A stretch of DNA of 64,000 nucleotides from Aspidiotus rigidus (taxonomy: Eukaryota > Arthropoda > Insecta > Hemiptera > Diaspididae): positions 14,381,001 to 14,445,000 of the forward strand of contig JAVHKY010000003.1 of the NCBI GenBank assembly GCA_035079385.1, in the 5' to 3' direction. Positions within the stretch are counted from its first letter, which is position 1. The number at the start of each line of letters is the position of its first letter. The notes under the pieces were generated by a model that did not search any database, was not told the DNA's origin, and saw only the letters and a program-made list of their open reading frames with translations. Of this stretch, positions 44,865 through 54,816 are shown one piece after another. The position numbers were made by a program, and so were the translations under genes.

Positions 44865-46001
44865 TTAGAAGCCATTGCAGACGTTGCAATGGCAGCGGGG
44901 AACCCGCAATTCCTTAACTCGACCTCTCAGGTGGTGTGGAACTGAGTTGATAATCTTGTCATATAATTCAAATCGAAATTATCATTCTACATTCCCTCCT
45001 ATTATATATAGCTCGAGACTCGAGATTCTTCCAAGTCCCCCTCCTTTCATATATAGCTCGAGACTCGAGGTTCTTCCAAGTCCCCCTCCTATCATATATA
45101 GCTCGAGACTCGAAATTCTTCTAAATCTTCTAAGTCCCCCCTTCTATCATATATAGCTCGGAAGTCACAATTCTTCCAAGTCCCCCCCCCCCTATTATAT
45201 ATAGCTCGAGACTTGAAATTCTTCCAAGTCCCCCTCCTATCATATATAGCTCGAGACTCGAGATTCTTCCAAGTCCCCCTCCTTTCATATATAGCTCGAG
45301 ACTCGAGATTCTTCCAAGTCCCCCTCCTTTCATATATAGCTCGAGACTCGAGATTCTTCCAAGTCCCCCTCCTTTCATATATAGCTCGAGACTCGAGATT
45401 CTTCCAAGTCCCCCTCCTATCATATATAGCTCGAGACTCGAGATTCTTCCAAGTCCCCCTCCTTTCATATATAGCTCGAGACTCGAGATTCTTCCAAGTC
45501 CCCCTCCTTTCATATATAGCTCGAGACTCGAGATTCTTCCAAGTCCCCCTCCTATCATATATAGCTCGAGACTTGAAATTCTTCTAAGTCCCCCTCCTAT
45601 CATATATAGCTCGAGACTCGAGATTCTTCCAAGTTCCCCTCCTTTCATATATAGCTCGAGACTCGAGATTCTTCCAAGTCCCCCTCCTATCATATATAGC
45701 TCGAGACTCGAGATTCTTCCAAGTCCCCCTCCTTTCATATATAGCTCGAGACTCGAGATTCTTCCAAGTCCCCCTCCTTTCATATATAGCTCGAGACTCG
45801 AGATTCTCCCAAGTCCCCCTCCTATCATATATAGCTCGAGACTCGAAATTCTTCTAAGTCCTCCTCCTTTCATATATAGCTCGAGACTCGAAATTCTTCT
45901 AAGTCCCGTAACCTAACCTAACCTTAGGTTACTAACTTCGCAGACGCGGACGTTTTCTGAGGATGTAATCTCCTAACAAAATGGATAGCGGGTTCCCCCC
46001 T
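44865..46001 (-). mobile_element. HINE/Helentron-like element, copy D, with long 45-bp array
   Basis: It lies on the minus strand: TTAGAAGCCATTGCA (44865) begins the reverse of the 3' hairpin end, and AGCGGGTTCCCC (45987-45998) is the reverse of the 5' repeat, which is altered at its last bases. About 20 tandem 45-bp units fill 45000-45900, far more than in copies A-C, and neighbouring units differ at few positions. The extra length (1137 bp) is due to array expansion. TAACCTAACCTAACC lies at about 45910. Confidence 0.88.
45000..45905. repeat. 45-bp minisatellite array
   Basis: The unit starts AAGTCCCCCTCC and continues TATCATATATAGCTCGAG, then ACTCGAGATTCTTCC; starts at 45361 and 45406 show the 45-base period. 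Main variants are TATC/TTTC and GAGA/GAAA. Because 45 is divisible by three, all six frames keep their content, producing long open frames on both strands. Confidence 0.95.
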
Positions 46002-46059
46002 AACACCATTTGTCGGAAGTTTGATAAAATTGTGTTGGAATTAAAAGAAAAGTTTTAAT

Positions 46060-46290
46060 GCTGAACCACTTATTTGGAAAACCGTTTATTCAGCTGAACC
46101 GTATATTTGCTGAACCACATGATAAGCAATGCTGAACCTTATATTCTGTAAGTAATACTGAATCAAATATATGGTTCAGTATTGTTTACAGAATAGGTGG
46201 TTCAGCATTGCTTATTGAATATGTGGTTCACCTGAGAATGGCTTATGGAATATGTGGTTTAGAATTGCTTACGGAATATGTGGTTCAGCT
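46060..46290. repeat. Palindromic array of GGTTCAGC-type units
   Basis: Short units around ATGTGGTTCAGCATTGCTTA occur in one orientation to the right of about 46171 and in the opposite orientation (GCTGAACC...) to the left. The whole forms a large imperfect palindrome (about 46110-46168 against 46171-46240). At least four units are recognisable on the right. Confidence 0.75.
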
Positions 46291-46294
46291 AGGG

Positions 46295-46564
46295 AGCTCG
46301 AGAGCGCAGGTAAAATGGACATCCATTTTGTTTGTAACTTACTTTTCTGTTGATGGCTTCTCTACTGACTTTATTGTTTGTAAAAAAAATACTCGATGGC
46401 GCGGCTAGTAGCTCGGTGTCAATTATTATGGAAAAATCAAACGGAGCCGCTAGCCACGCCGTCGAGTTTTTGTTTCCTAAAAATACAGTCAGTATATAGA
46501 CCAGCTGTCAGCTAAAAACTAAGTTACAAACAATATGGTTGTTTATTTTACTCGCTCTCGAGCT
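46295..46564. mobile_element. Foldback element, arms about 120 bp
   Basis: The left arm begins GCTCGAGAGCG (46296) and the right arm ends CGCTCTCGAGC (46563). Inner matches include TTGTTTGTAACTTA, ACTGAC and ACTCGAYGGCG. The loop is only about 20 bases. It sits in the GGTTCAGC array, with GGTTCAGC before and GTTCAGC after, so a short target duplication is possible but is not separable from the array. Confidence 0.75.
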
Positions 46565-47002
46565 TCTTAGTTCAGCATTGCTTACAGAAGAGAGGGACTT
46601 CGAAAAAGTTGAAGGAGGAACGCAGGGAACCTGTTTTATGAGATTTGGTACTGAGAATTCAAGGAAGTCTAGACGTAGATAAAGCTAGCATAGAGAAGGC
46701 CTAGACCTACTATAGTTTGAGAGTCTAAATTTTTCTCGAATCTCGAGCTATGTATGATGGAAGGAAGACTTAGAAAAATTATTATCATATATGGCTCATT
46801 TCGCTAAGAACATTATATTATAGGTGAAATTATAGGAAATTTACATTTCTTATCCGTAATTCAGAATAAAGTTGAATACACTCAGTGAACTGCGGTAGCC
46901 AAACGATCGAAATTGTTCTCTAGACCATTCAGGAACGATTTTAACGAGGTGAGTGACGAAATAAAGACGACAAATTTTCATACTCGTACCAATCCATCCT
47001 GA
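46565..47002. other. Spacer with a family-2 3' end fragment
   Basis: GGAGGAACGCAGGGAACCTGTTTTATGAG (46612-46640) is a reversed family-2 end. CTCGAGCTATGTATGATGG near 46744 is a worn minisatellite unit. No gene. Confidence 0.45.
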
Positions 47003-47010
47003 GATATGAC

Positions 47011-47960
47011 TAGAGTTAGGATTTCCGTGCAGTAATAAATGGGCAAACGTGCAGTAAAAATTCGGAAACGTGCAATATAATTAGTGAAATTAGACCGATT
47101 AAAACGATTACAAATTATCTACAAAAAAGCATGGACATTAAAATTCAAGATGACCATTCTCTCTAGATTAGTATCAATAAAACGGTGACGTCGATCGCTC
47201 AAAACAAGTTTCAATAGGGAAAATACATTGACTGAAGTCAACGGAGCAAACATAAGTGCACTAAGTTCTTCAGGAGTCATACTAGCAGGAATGTTGCCCT
47301 TATTTACCTCCTGTACGAACTGTAAACCAACATTTTGGTTGAAAACATGATTGAATTTTTCTTTGAGTACGTCGCCGCTGCTCTTCGGTATCGAAGCAAT
47401 TTTACGTTCAACATCCGACAAGATTTCCAGTTGCTCCGCCAATGATAAATTCCTCCCCTCTAATTTCGTCATTTTGGCAGGTAAATGACTGGCGTCGCCT
47501 TAATGAATGCTAGTTCCCAGACAACTTTGAAACAGGACATTATGGATTTGAGTTTTGCGACACTAACGGCGTGATCCTCTAACTTCTCCACAACATTTTT
47601 GAACGGCACAAAATAGTCACTGTCAACGAGCGCTACTTCTAGCCAAATGCCCCAGCGAGTCAAGACAGGATTAGGAGGCAGCGGTCCCTCCATTACTTCA
47701 CGATAAATTGCAACGCGAGCTGGAGCTTTCAGGACCAGCTTTGCGAACGGTATTCATGATTCACCATCGAAATACGATAAAATTAGGGAGGAAATCATTA
47801 AAAAATGTCGAATACGTCTATAAACGTGAAACGTGCAAAAACGTGCAATATAAAATTTTGCAGGGAGCCCCCTACGTGCATGATTCGTCCACATTTTCAA
47901 TTAGATTTAGCCTAGCTGTTACCAAGAAAAACATGCAGTATCATGGAAATCCTAACTCTA
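47011..47960 (-). mobile_element. Internally deleted hAT transposon with transposase remnants
   Basis: Inverted ends TAGAGTTAGGATTTCC (47011) and GGAAATCCTAACTCTA (ending 47960) lie between identical 8-bp duplications GATATGAC (47003-47010 and 47961-47968). GTGCAGTAA/CGTGCAATATA words near both ends are subterminal repeats. At 950 bp it keeps only the carboxy-terminal part of a transposase on the minus strand. The intact duplication suggests that insertion is not ancient, although the gene is broken. Confidence 0.95.
47119..47693 (-). pseudogene. hAT transposase relic (carboxy-terminal part)
   Basis: The first frame (47693-47469) reads PPNPVLTRWGIWLEVAL, the Thr-Arg-Trp-Gly-x-Trp-Leu signature upstream of the dimerisation domain in a group of hAT transposases. 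It ends near 47469, and the next frame (47472-47119) continues with LSDRRHRFIDTNLERMVIL, the hAT carboxy-terminal dimerisation motif (LSDRRxRxxxxNLE). A frameshift lies at the junction. About 190 codons survive. The BED finger and the catalytic Asp regions are absent. Both fragments lie wholly inside the 47011-47960 element. Confidence 0.9.
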
Positions 47961-47968
47961 GATATGAC

Positions 47969-50559
47969 ATATTCTTCTTTGGATACAACATGTTTGTAAA
48001 AGTAAATTTTGATACACGGAAGGAGACGAGCCAAATGTCCGAAAACTTGTCAGTACCTAAAACAGAGGATATAAGAGAAATATCTACCTCTATGGAAAAA
48101 TTATAAATCTTTAATTTTATACAGGTAAGGAATCAAATAACGCATAAGTCGATGCAAAGTGCGCTAATAAATGGTAGGCATTTCACTTATGAATGCAGAC
48201 TTTCAAAGAGCTTTTGATAAAGCTAAACTCAATGCGCACGTATGCTTTTTTTTGCAGTTATGTCCTATTGGAATGCGGTCTACTTTATTACTCTTCTATT
48301 GTTCTCCTATACGGCTGAAACTTGAGACGTTTTCTGTTTCTCCTATCCATCCGAACTTCAAGGGCAACAAAATATGTTAAATTGTATGTCAAATGCTTCA
48401 TCAGTGATAAACGCAGCAGAGGGGCAACGGACCTTAAAACCCCAAAAAATATGGAAATTATCGAAGATACTTCGATATCATAATTTCGTGTTGGAAATTT
48501 GCCCGAAGAAAATTCAGCGCGTTTCCTTAATGAAACACACGAACAATTTTTTTTTCGCACGCGAATCAATCTCGAGAATTCGAAGTGCAAAAATCGAGTA
48601 CGTTTCGAAAAATTTCCGATCTATATTCGAGGCGGTCTATTTGATCAATAACACAGAATCCCTGCTCTGCAGTAATTATGAACATTTATAGGTATCGTTT
48701 TAATGGGTCAAATCCATCAAGCACTGGTAATTTCAAACGTGACTAGTTTTGTCAATTTAAAAGGCTTGGTACACACGATACTAGTATTCCGTAGCGAGTA
48801 GCATTGCGCGATTTGCGCAGGCGAATATTTTCACACGGCGCATACGATACCAGAGCATAAAAGTTGAAAATTCTCAAGTCTCGACTCGGTGCTAGTGCGA
48901 TAGGCATTCGCTTAAGCGCAAGTCGCCCAACGTTACTCGCAGTAAGGAATACTAGCATCGTGTATATCAATGAGCTTTATAGGTATACTTCGCCCTGTAT
49001 ACTTGTTAGCCGAATACAGAGTGAGATGGATTGAATAGCATTATAAGGAAAAAAATGATACGAAAATACAGGACCGAATATCATAGAGCGGAATGAGCTT
49101 TGGTGCGGCGATTTGTCTGGTCGTAATTTACACAAAAAACCAACCTCGGAGCCCTGTTCGAACTTTGTTTGATGCATTCGACGTATACGAATACTCGCAT
49201 AATTAACGCGAAAAAAGACGGATATAGGAAGAAAAAAATGGAATAAAATTTACATGCGAATATGCGAAGAAGAAAGCATAATGTAAATAATAGAAGTTAG
49301 TTTACTGGTATAATATCGTAATACGCTTCCTGCTTCAAGCTTTTCCATTCCCCTGTAAATAATGTCAAAATTGGACGTTTGATTACGGCATGCAAATATA
49401 TTATTTTCGTGACTCGGTGTTTACCTACCGCATGCCATATTGTAAGAGTGAGAAGGTCGAAATCTCTATTAAATCGTACTAATGTTCGTTCCATTTTAAA
49501 AGCGTAATAAACGTGAAAGATGAAAATTTCGAGTGAATTTATTCGTATTAAAAAATACTCGACGAAGTTTACCTACATCGTACACAAGGAAAACGGAATC
49601 GAAATTCAGTCGAGCTTTCTTAACCCGTAACTACACGGTACATACCTTTGTGCCCGCCTGGTTGCGAGTTCCCCTCTATATTTCGGTTGCAGTGTTCTCT
49701 CAACTTAAATATCAATGTAATATGGGCTTACATCAAAGGGAACTCATTATAGCGGAAGATGAACGGAACTTTTTGGTACATGTTACTTTATGCGAATCCC
49801 TTCTTTTATTTTTCACGAGAGTGATTCAATTACTTTTCATCTTAAGTGACACCTTACTTACTATCCTGTTTGTTCGCGTTATGATTATTAATGAGAATTC
49901 ACGGTCTAATTACTGTCAACTTGAAATTTGAGTCTGACTGCGTCGTTTGGCGTTTCACAAAAGCGCGGAAAGAAGAAAAAATATTCTTGAGGTACCTAAA
50001 ATACACGCAAACTAAAGATTTTTGCGTTTAACTTCGTTCGAAAACTTAAATTCAAGATACCAGGAAGCTTTTCAATTTTTCCCCCTACGAAAATGACGTG
50101 TTAATGAGAATTGTTTCCATTATTTTCTTAGGTATACACATACAAAGAAGAAAAAATTGATCAATTTCTCTTGATCATTTTTAGATTGCGTTTAATGAAA
50201 TAGCTTTTTAGAAATGAATTACGAACAACGATGACGATGGCAATTAGAGAACTGACGAATCTTAATAAATAATGGGTGCGATTTTCCGGTACAGTAAAAA
50301 AGAGGAAACAAACAGTAAAATAGATTGCGAGCACATATTTTAATGACATTCAACAGTATTATAGAAGACGAGCAGTTATATGAAATATCGTACAGTAAGT
50401 AAGTAGAAATCACAGTAATGAAATCAAATGAACACTGAGAAAATGAGTGGAGCAGTAAATAAATGTATGGAACAGTTACTATGAAAAATTAAAAAAAAGG
50501 TAAAACACAAAATAACTTCAAAAGTTGTATCTAGAAAAAATAATTTTCGTTTACTGCAG
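47969..50559. other. Non-coding stretch, no gene recognised
   Basis: Apart from the MITE at 48761-48978 I see no repeat. Frames at 48374-48691, 48288-48590 and 49533-49931 (132 codons) have no domain. The last has a hydrophobic stretch near its end that could be taken for a membrane segment, but nothing else supports a gene. Confidence 0.45.
48761..48978. mobile_element. MITE-like inverted repeat (218 bp)
   Basis: ACACGATACTAGTATTCC near the left end faces GGAATACTAGCATCGTGT near the right, with further matching GCGAGTA/TACTCGC words inside. The outermost 20 bases match only partly. A 3-4-bp TTTA-type flank may be the target duplication. No coding sequence. Confidence 0.7.
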
Positions 50560-51018
50560 AAGACTCTTGCTTTGGCAAGACGCCCTCTCTTCCTCTTCTG
50601 GCCAAGGGGAATCATCTTCGCCGTCTCAGGAACAGTTACGACATGTTGCCGTATCTTCATCCCAAGGATGTCCTTACATATCCCTCGCTTCATAAAATAC
50701 GGGCATGTACAAGTGGACTCGTCAATAGCCCACATGCTGTAGTGGGTATTCAGGAAGTCGTCAAAATCTGTCCACTTTCCCTTCTTGGTTTTGTACTGAC
50801 TTAGAATTACGGCTTTCCATATTCTCTTGCCGTAGCTGTCCAAGATAAGTCTTCAACTTAGCCTTGGGAGGCTCAACTATTTTTTGACGACGAAAAGCTG
50901 CTAGGATTGCGTTTGGTTTCTCGATTCCTTCGTCAAACTTACATTTGATGGAAACTTCGACGTCGTGATGTAGACCTCGATTTGGCTCACTTACGTGATT
51001 CGTATAATTACTGCTCAT
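50560..51018 (-). pseudogene. Mutator-like transposase relic with degenerate SWIM motif
   Basis: The minus-strand frame 51018-50761 reads PNAILAAFRRQKIVEPPKAK and LKTYLGQLRQ, resembling the region before the catalytic core of MULE proteins. A frameshift near 50840 moves to the frame giving WTDFDDFLNTHYSMW and then CTCPYFMKRGICKD (about 50711-50670). That is a SWIM zinc-finger pattern CxCx(n)CxH in which the final His is Asp. It ends with PLGQKRKRGRLAKAR, a basic tail typical of this family. The catalytic DDE core between the two parts is missing. Possible alternatives are a MULE-derived host protein fragment; I consider a dead transposon more likely. Confidence 0.7.
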
Positions 51019-52688
51019 CTATCTATCTAATATACTAAAAAAACGACCTCCACCTTTCACTCCTTCCTGAACTGTCCGATACAATTTAGCTAAAAAAATA
51101 GCTAAAGCCGAATATTACGTGTATAGCAAAATAAAAGGTAACAACGATTCAACCTTACATTGATTACCTCGCCTCTTTAAACAACCTCACCTCAGGTTAG
51201 ATTTCCAAAGTCTCGATAAAAGGTAGCTAACTTTCTTGGACGTGAGACAAGAAAAATGAATTCGACAAAAAGTTTTAATGATGTCACAATGTCCATATAA
51301 TTATAATGATAATAAGTATCTAATGAAGGAGAGCCAACAGGTAAAATAGAAAATAGTAGTCATAAAAATATGAGAATCCCTTATCAGTGTCAACTTTTTG
51401 AATAAAAATCACTTCAATTAGATTGTAAGAAGTAAAAGGAGAAAAGCGATTAAAATATTTGTAAAATGGTATTATGGTTGTATTCTGAAAATAAGAATAA
51501 CTACAGTGGAGTGAGAAACAAACGAAAAGAACGTGAGGATAGGGAAGATGATTGGAAGGAGAGGTAGCAATCGAGTCAGATGGTGGTACTCAAATTTTAA
51601 GGCAGGAGAAAGAAAATGGATATGTATAAGTTGGAGTAATTGAGTACCATAGATAGTTGCGGGAGTTGGAAACCGTGTTGGGGATGATTACATGGGACAG
51701 AGGATGAGACTGAGATTATATTGTGGGAAGTACGTTGATTTTGGAGAGTAGGACAGGAAAAAAGATGATAGATCGTCAGATTATCTGCATAATAAGATTT
51801 ATATGAAGGTAGAGCATGGAAACCCAGGAGGAGATGAGAATGTTCAAGTTGAGAGTGCCAATTCTATAGGTATCGAGCGAAAATAACCTCTTTATGGTGG
51901 GAATTTCTGTTCGCTGAAGACTGAGGATAGGTTAACTTTTAATGATTCCAAGTTTGTTGCAGGGTTGTTTTTTTATGTGAGTGATACAAGAATTAAGCTA
52001 GGATTAAGAAATAATGAAAGTTTTTATGGTCGTAAGTACGTAGTTACAAGGTGGGGTCCTTAATTTTGGGTGAAAGGGTGCAGTTTTTAGGCGCGCAATC
52101 AGTTTGATCATATTGAGGGCAACCGATGTGAACTGAGAATCAAATAAAAGATACGTTTTGTACAGATGAGCGTAGAAAAGTGTGAGCTTAAACCTAATCA
52201 GAATTCCAACTATAGACACATCATGTGAGAAATTGAGAGGGATGTATTCAGGAAAAGTAGGGGGTACGATTCTAAATCTAAATTACTGCGAACAAATACT
52301 GCTTGATTTCTGCATACTTACTGCTCAAGCCTACTATTTACATGTTGCTTAGCCTACACCATCTGTTTTACTGTGCAAAATAATTATCCCCATAAATAAT
52401 CCAAGCTCTTTCCGTTCCCTTGAGTTCGATGCTTTGAGTTCGACAACTTACGACTGCAATTCTTGAAAATGTTTTCAAGTACCTAATTCTATCTACGTAA
52501 TTCCTTTCGACTACATGTTTAAGAACAATGCTATCTCCTCTCTCCTCATATCAAACCTAAGTTTCAAGATTTTTCCTTTTTTACAAATTTTACGAGTAAA
52601 GAACGATTGTGGAACTTGAGTTCGAAAGATAGTTTCAAAATAAGGAGAAATTTTCAAGACTGAAATGTGACTGAACGGGTGGCTTATG
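51019..52688. other. Non-coding stretch, nothing recognised
   Basis: AT-rich, purine-rich on the plus strand around 51300-51800. No frame of note except 52219-52004 (minus, 71 codons, no domain). Confidence 0.5.
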
Positions 52689-52696
52689 ATTATGAA

Positions 52697-53236
52697 TAGA
52701 GTTCGGATTTTTCGGTTGTAAAAACATTGAAAATCGGTTTAAGAAATCTCATTTTCGGTTTTATTCGGTAAAATAGAAAAAAAAATTAAAAATGATACTA
52801 ATTTTTCTGAAATTTTGACATTTTTACAAAAACTGCTTATTGAAGAGCACGCCAATGTGCTTTTCGAGGTTGTCTTGTGTGAAAGAGTGTCTTCTGTCCA
52901 TAAGAATATATTTACAATCGGAGAACGAACGTTCTACGTCGATTGCAGTAGATGAGTAACACAGTTTTTTTCATCTTTTGCATCGTTTCTGTACTTCCAT
53001 TTCTCAAAATTGTTCGCTATGTACTGTTTTTTTTCTACTGTTTTGATAAATTTCACCATTTTGGTCATTTTCGGTTTTATGCCTGTTTTCGGTACTTGAA
53101 AAGGTTTTCGGTTTTTTTCGGTTAAATAAAATTTTTTTTATATGTCCCTACCACTATGAAACGTACTCCTATTTTATTTCTACTGATCTGCCCGTTAGCA
53201 AACTCATTCGACAAAAACCGAGGAATCCTAGCTCTA
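52697..53236. mobile_element. hAT MITE (540 bp)
   Basis: Ends TAGAGTTCGGATTTTTCGG (52697) and CCGAGGAATCCTAGCTCTA (ending 53236). Flanks are identical 8-bp duplications ATTATGAA (52689-52696 and 53237-53244). The interior is full of TTTTCGGTTT words. The TAGAG terminus resembles that of the 47011 element, and the GGATTYYTCGG part resembles 18727 and 43488. No transposase. Confidence 0.92.
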
Positions 53237-53244
53237 ATTATGAA

Positions 53245-53786
53245 CTATAAGCGACAAATGCGGTGAAAACAAGATATCGACTAATTTTTACTCGTATACT
53301 GAGACACAGGAGAAACGACAAAATAGGAGGGGGGAATACGATATTAAGCAAATACAAAGGCAAAAACTCAATTACCAAGTATCAGATTAGGTTTTGAATT
53401 AAAAGAGTAAAATTGAGAACGGTTCATGCCGACTTATAATAGACCAGGCAGTGAAGTCAGAAAAACGCTCTTAGTTGGAAACGAAAGCTGTCTTTGGGTG
53501 ATTGTTCAGTACCCTCCCACGCTCCTTCCTTTGAAATACTCATCAAATACGCGTGCAGCTTTGTTCACGGGGAACTTACTTTAAAGGGGGGGGGGGGGGA
53601 TTTCGTTTTTCTGCGATAACTCGCCTAAAAATGGGTTCGGACAAAAGATGTACATACGTTTGATTTCCCTCCAAAAAGGTACTTGTAGACTTTTTTCGTG
53701 AGAAGGCTATGTAAGGGCATTAGAGGGCGCTCAAGTTCATCACATTTACGAGAGCATTAAAAAATTCGTTCGTTAGTAAGTGTTAT
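53245..53786. other. Spacer with a HINE-like start
   Basis: CACGGGGAACTTACTTTAAA followed by a 13-14-base G-run at about 53585-53598 is a lone, altered HINE-type 5' end. Nothing else was recognised. Confidence 0.45.
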
Positions 53787-54554
53787 CTAATGTATAAAGC
53801 GGAAAGTTTGTCTGTCTGTTTGTCTGTTTGTCCTTTTATAACTCGAGAACCGCTGTACCTATCGACTTGAAATCTTCGCCACATATTCGTATTATTCCAG
53901 AATAAATTTTAAATCATAAATGAAAATTTTAGCTTCCATAGAAAAAAAGTTCTTATTAAAAATTGTGTGCCCTCACTGTATGCGTCACTTGACATGACTC
54001 GATTCACCAAAGAAGGGTAACCACACGCAACTGTCTACTGCATTTCTCTCCTACCCTCACATCCTGTATTCTTGAGAACCGGATTTTAGTGCTACCTTCT
54101 AAATTGCAGCATGTTAGAGGTGTGTTCTCTATATTTTCTTGACATTACCGGAAGTAGGGAAATCTTAGAATATTTGTCTCACTGTCTGTAGAAACGCGAC
54201 TGTGATAACGATGATATGTTTGTATGCCTATTATTTGAACGCTTTTACCTATTGACGTGCAGTATTTTTTGAAACTCTTATTTTTATTCGGGTAAAGTTC
54301 TAGATAAATTTCAACGTTCTGACTCCTTCTGGATGGATTAATGAGCGAAAAACTAAATTGTAAAAAACGATAAATTCTGACGTAGTAAAACTGCTACGTT
54401 GTTCAGAATGTTTAAACGCGTTAAACCTCACAGTTCTAAAAATTCAATTATTGTATACCTGACACGAATTTTACTCATTTATATGGAAAATTGAAGAGAA
54501 CAAAAATTGTAGCCCCTGTAATTTCCTTTCAAATGAGTCTAATTTCAGATTCAC

Positions 54555-54630
<76 letters not shown>

Positions 54631-54816
54631 TGTCCATCCATTTCCTTAATCATTGCGACTGGTAAAATATTGCATTAGTCCGTTTTTTGCTGCAATACAG
54701 CCTTTACCTGTCAAGTTAGCTCTTACCTTTGAAATCCAAATATTTACAAAACGCAGATATCTACTCAACACACAGCTGGCGGTCAGGTGCGCCGGAGGCG
54801 CGCCGCCAACCGCTAG
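53787..54816 (+). mobile_element. Non-autonomous Helitron with canonical ends
   Basis: It starts TCTAATGTATAAAGCGG after an A (53786) and continues AAAGTTTGTCTGTCTG, a common insect Helitron 5' motif. It ends with a perfect 8-bp hairpin GGTGCGCC-GGA-GGCGCGCC (54786-54804), nine bases further on CTAG (54813-54816), then T (54817). A 5' TC, a 3' hairpin about 10 bases before CTRR, and A/T flanks without target duplication define Helitrons. The 1030-bp body has no Rep/helicase motif. It contains a (GA)35 tract. A related 5' end lies at 38844. Confidence 0.88.
54557..54626. repeat. (GA)35 microsatellite
   Basis: An uninterrupted 70-base GA run inside the Helitron. On the minus strand it gives a Ser-Leu repeat translation that is not a gene. 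Confidence 0.98.

Noticed and set aside
45130..45873. 247-codon minus-strand open frame with a 15-residue repeat
   Set aside because: It is the translation of the 45-bp minisatellite. The opposite strand is also open for the same reason, and all HINE copies give similar frames.
45000..45905. CRISPR-like regular repeats
   Set aside because: Units are contiguous, with no unique spacers and no cas genes, and lie in a eukaryotic transposon.
49533..49931. 132-codon plus-strand frame with hydrophobic segment
   Set aside because: No recognisable family, no supporting context, and composition follows the DNA.
54471..54653. Ser-Leu repeat protein on the minus strand
   Set aside because: Translation of the (GA)35 microsatellite.
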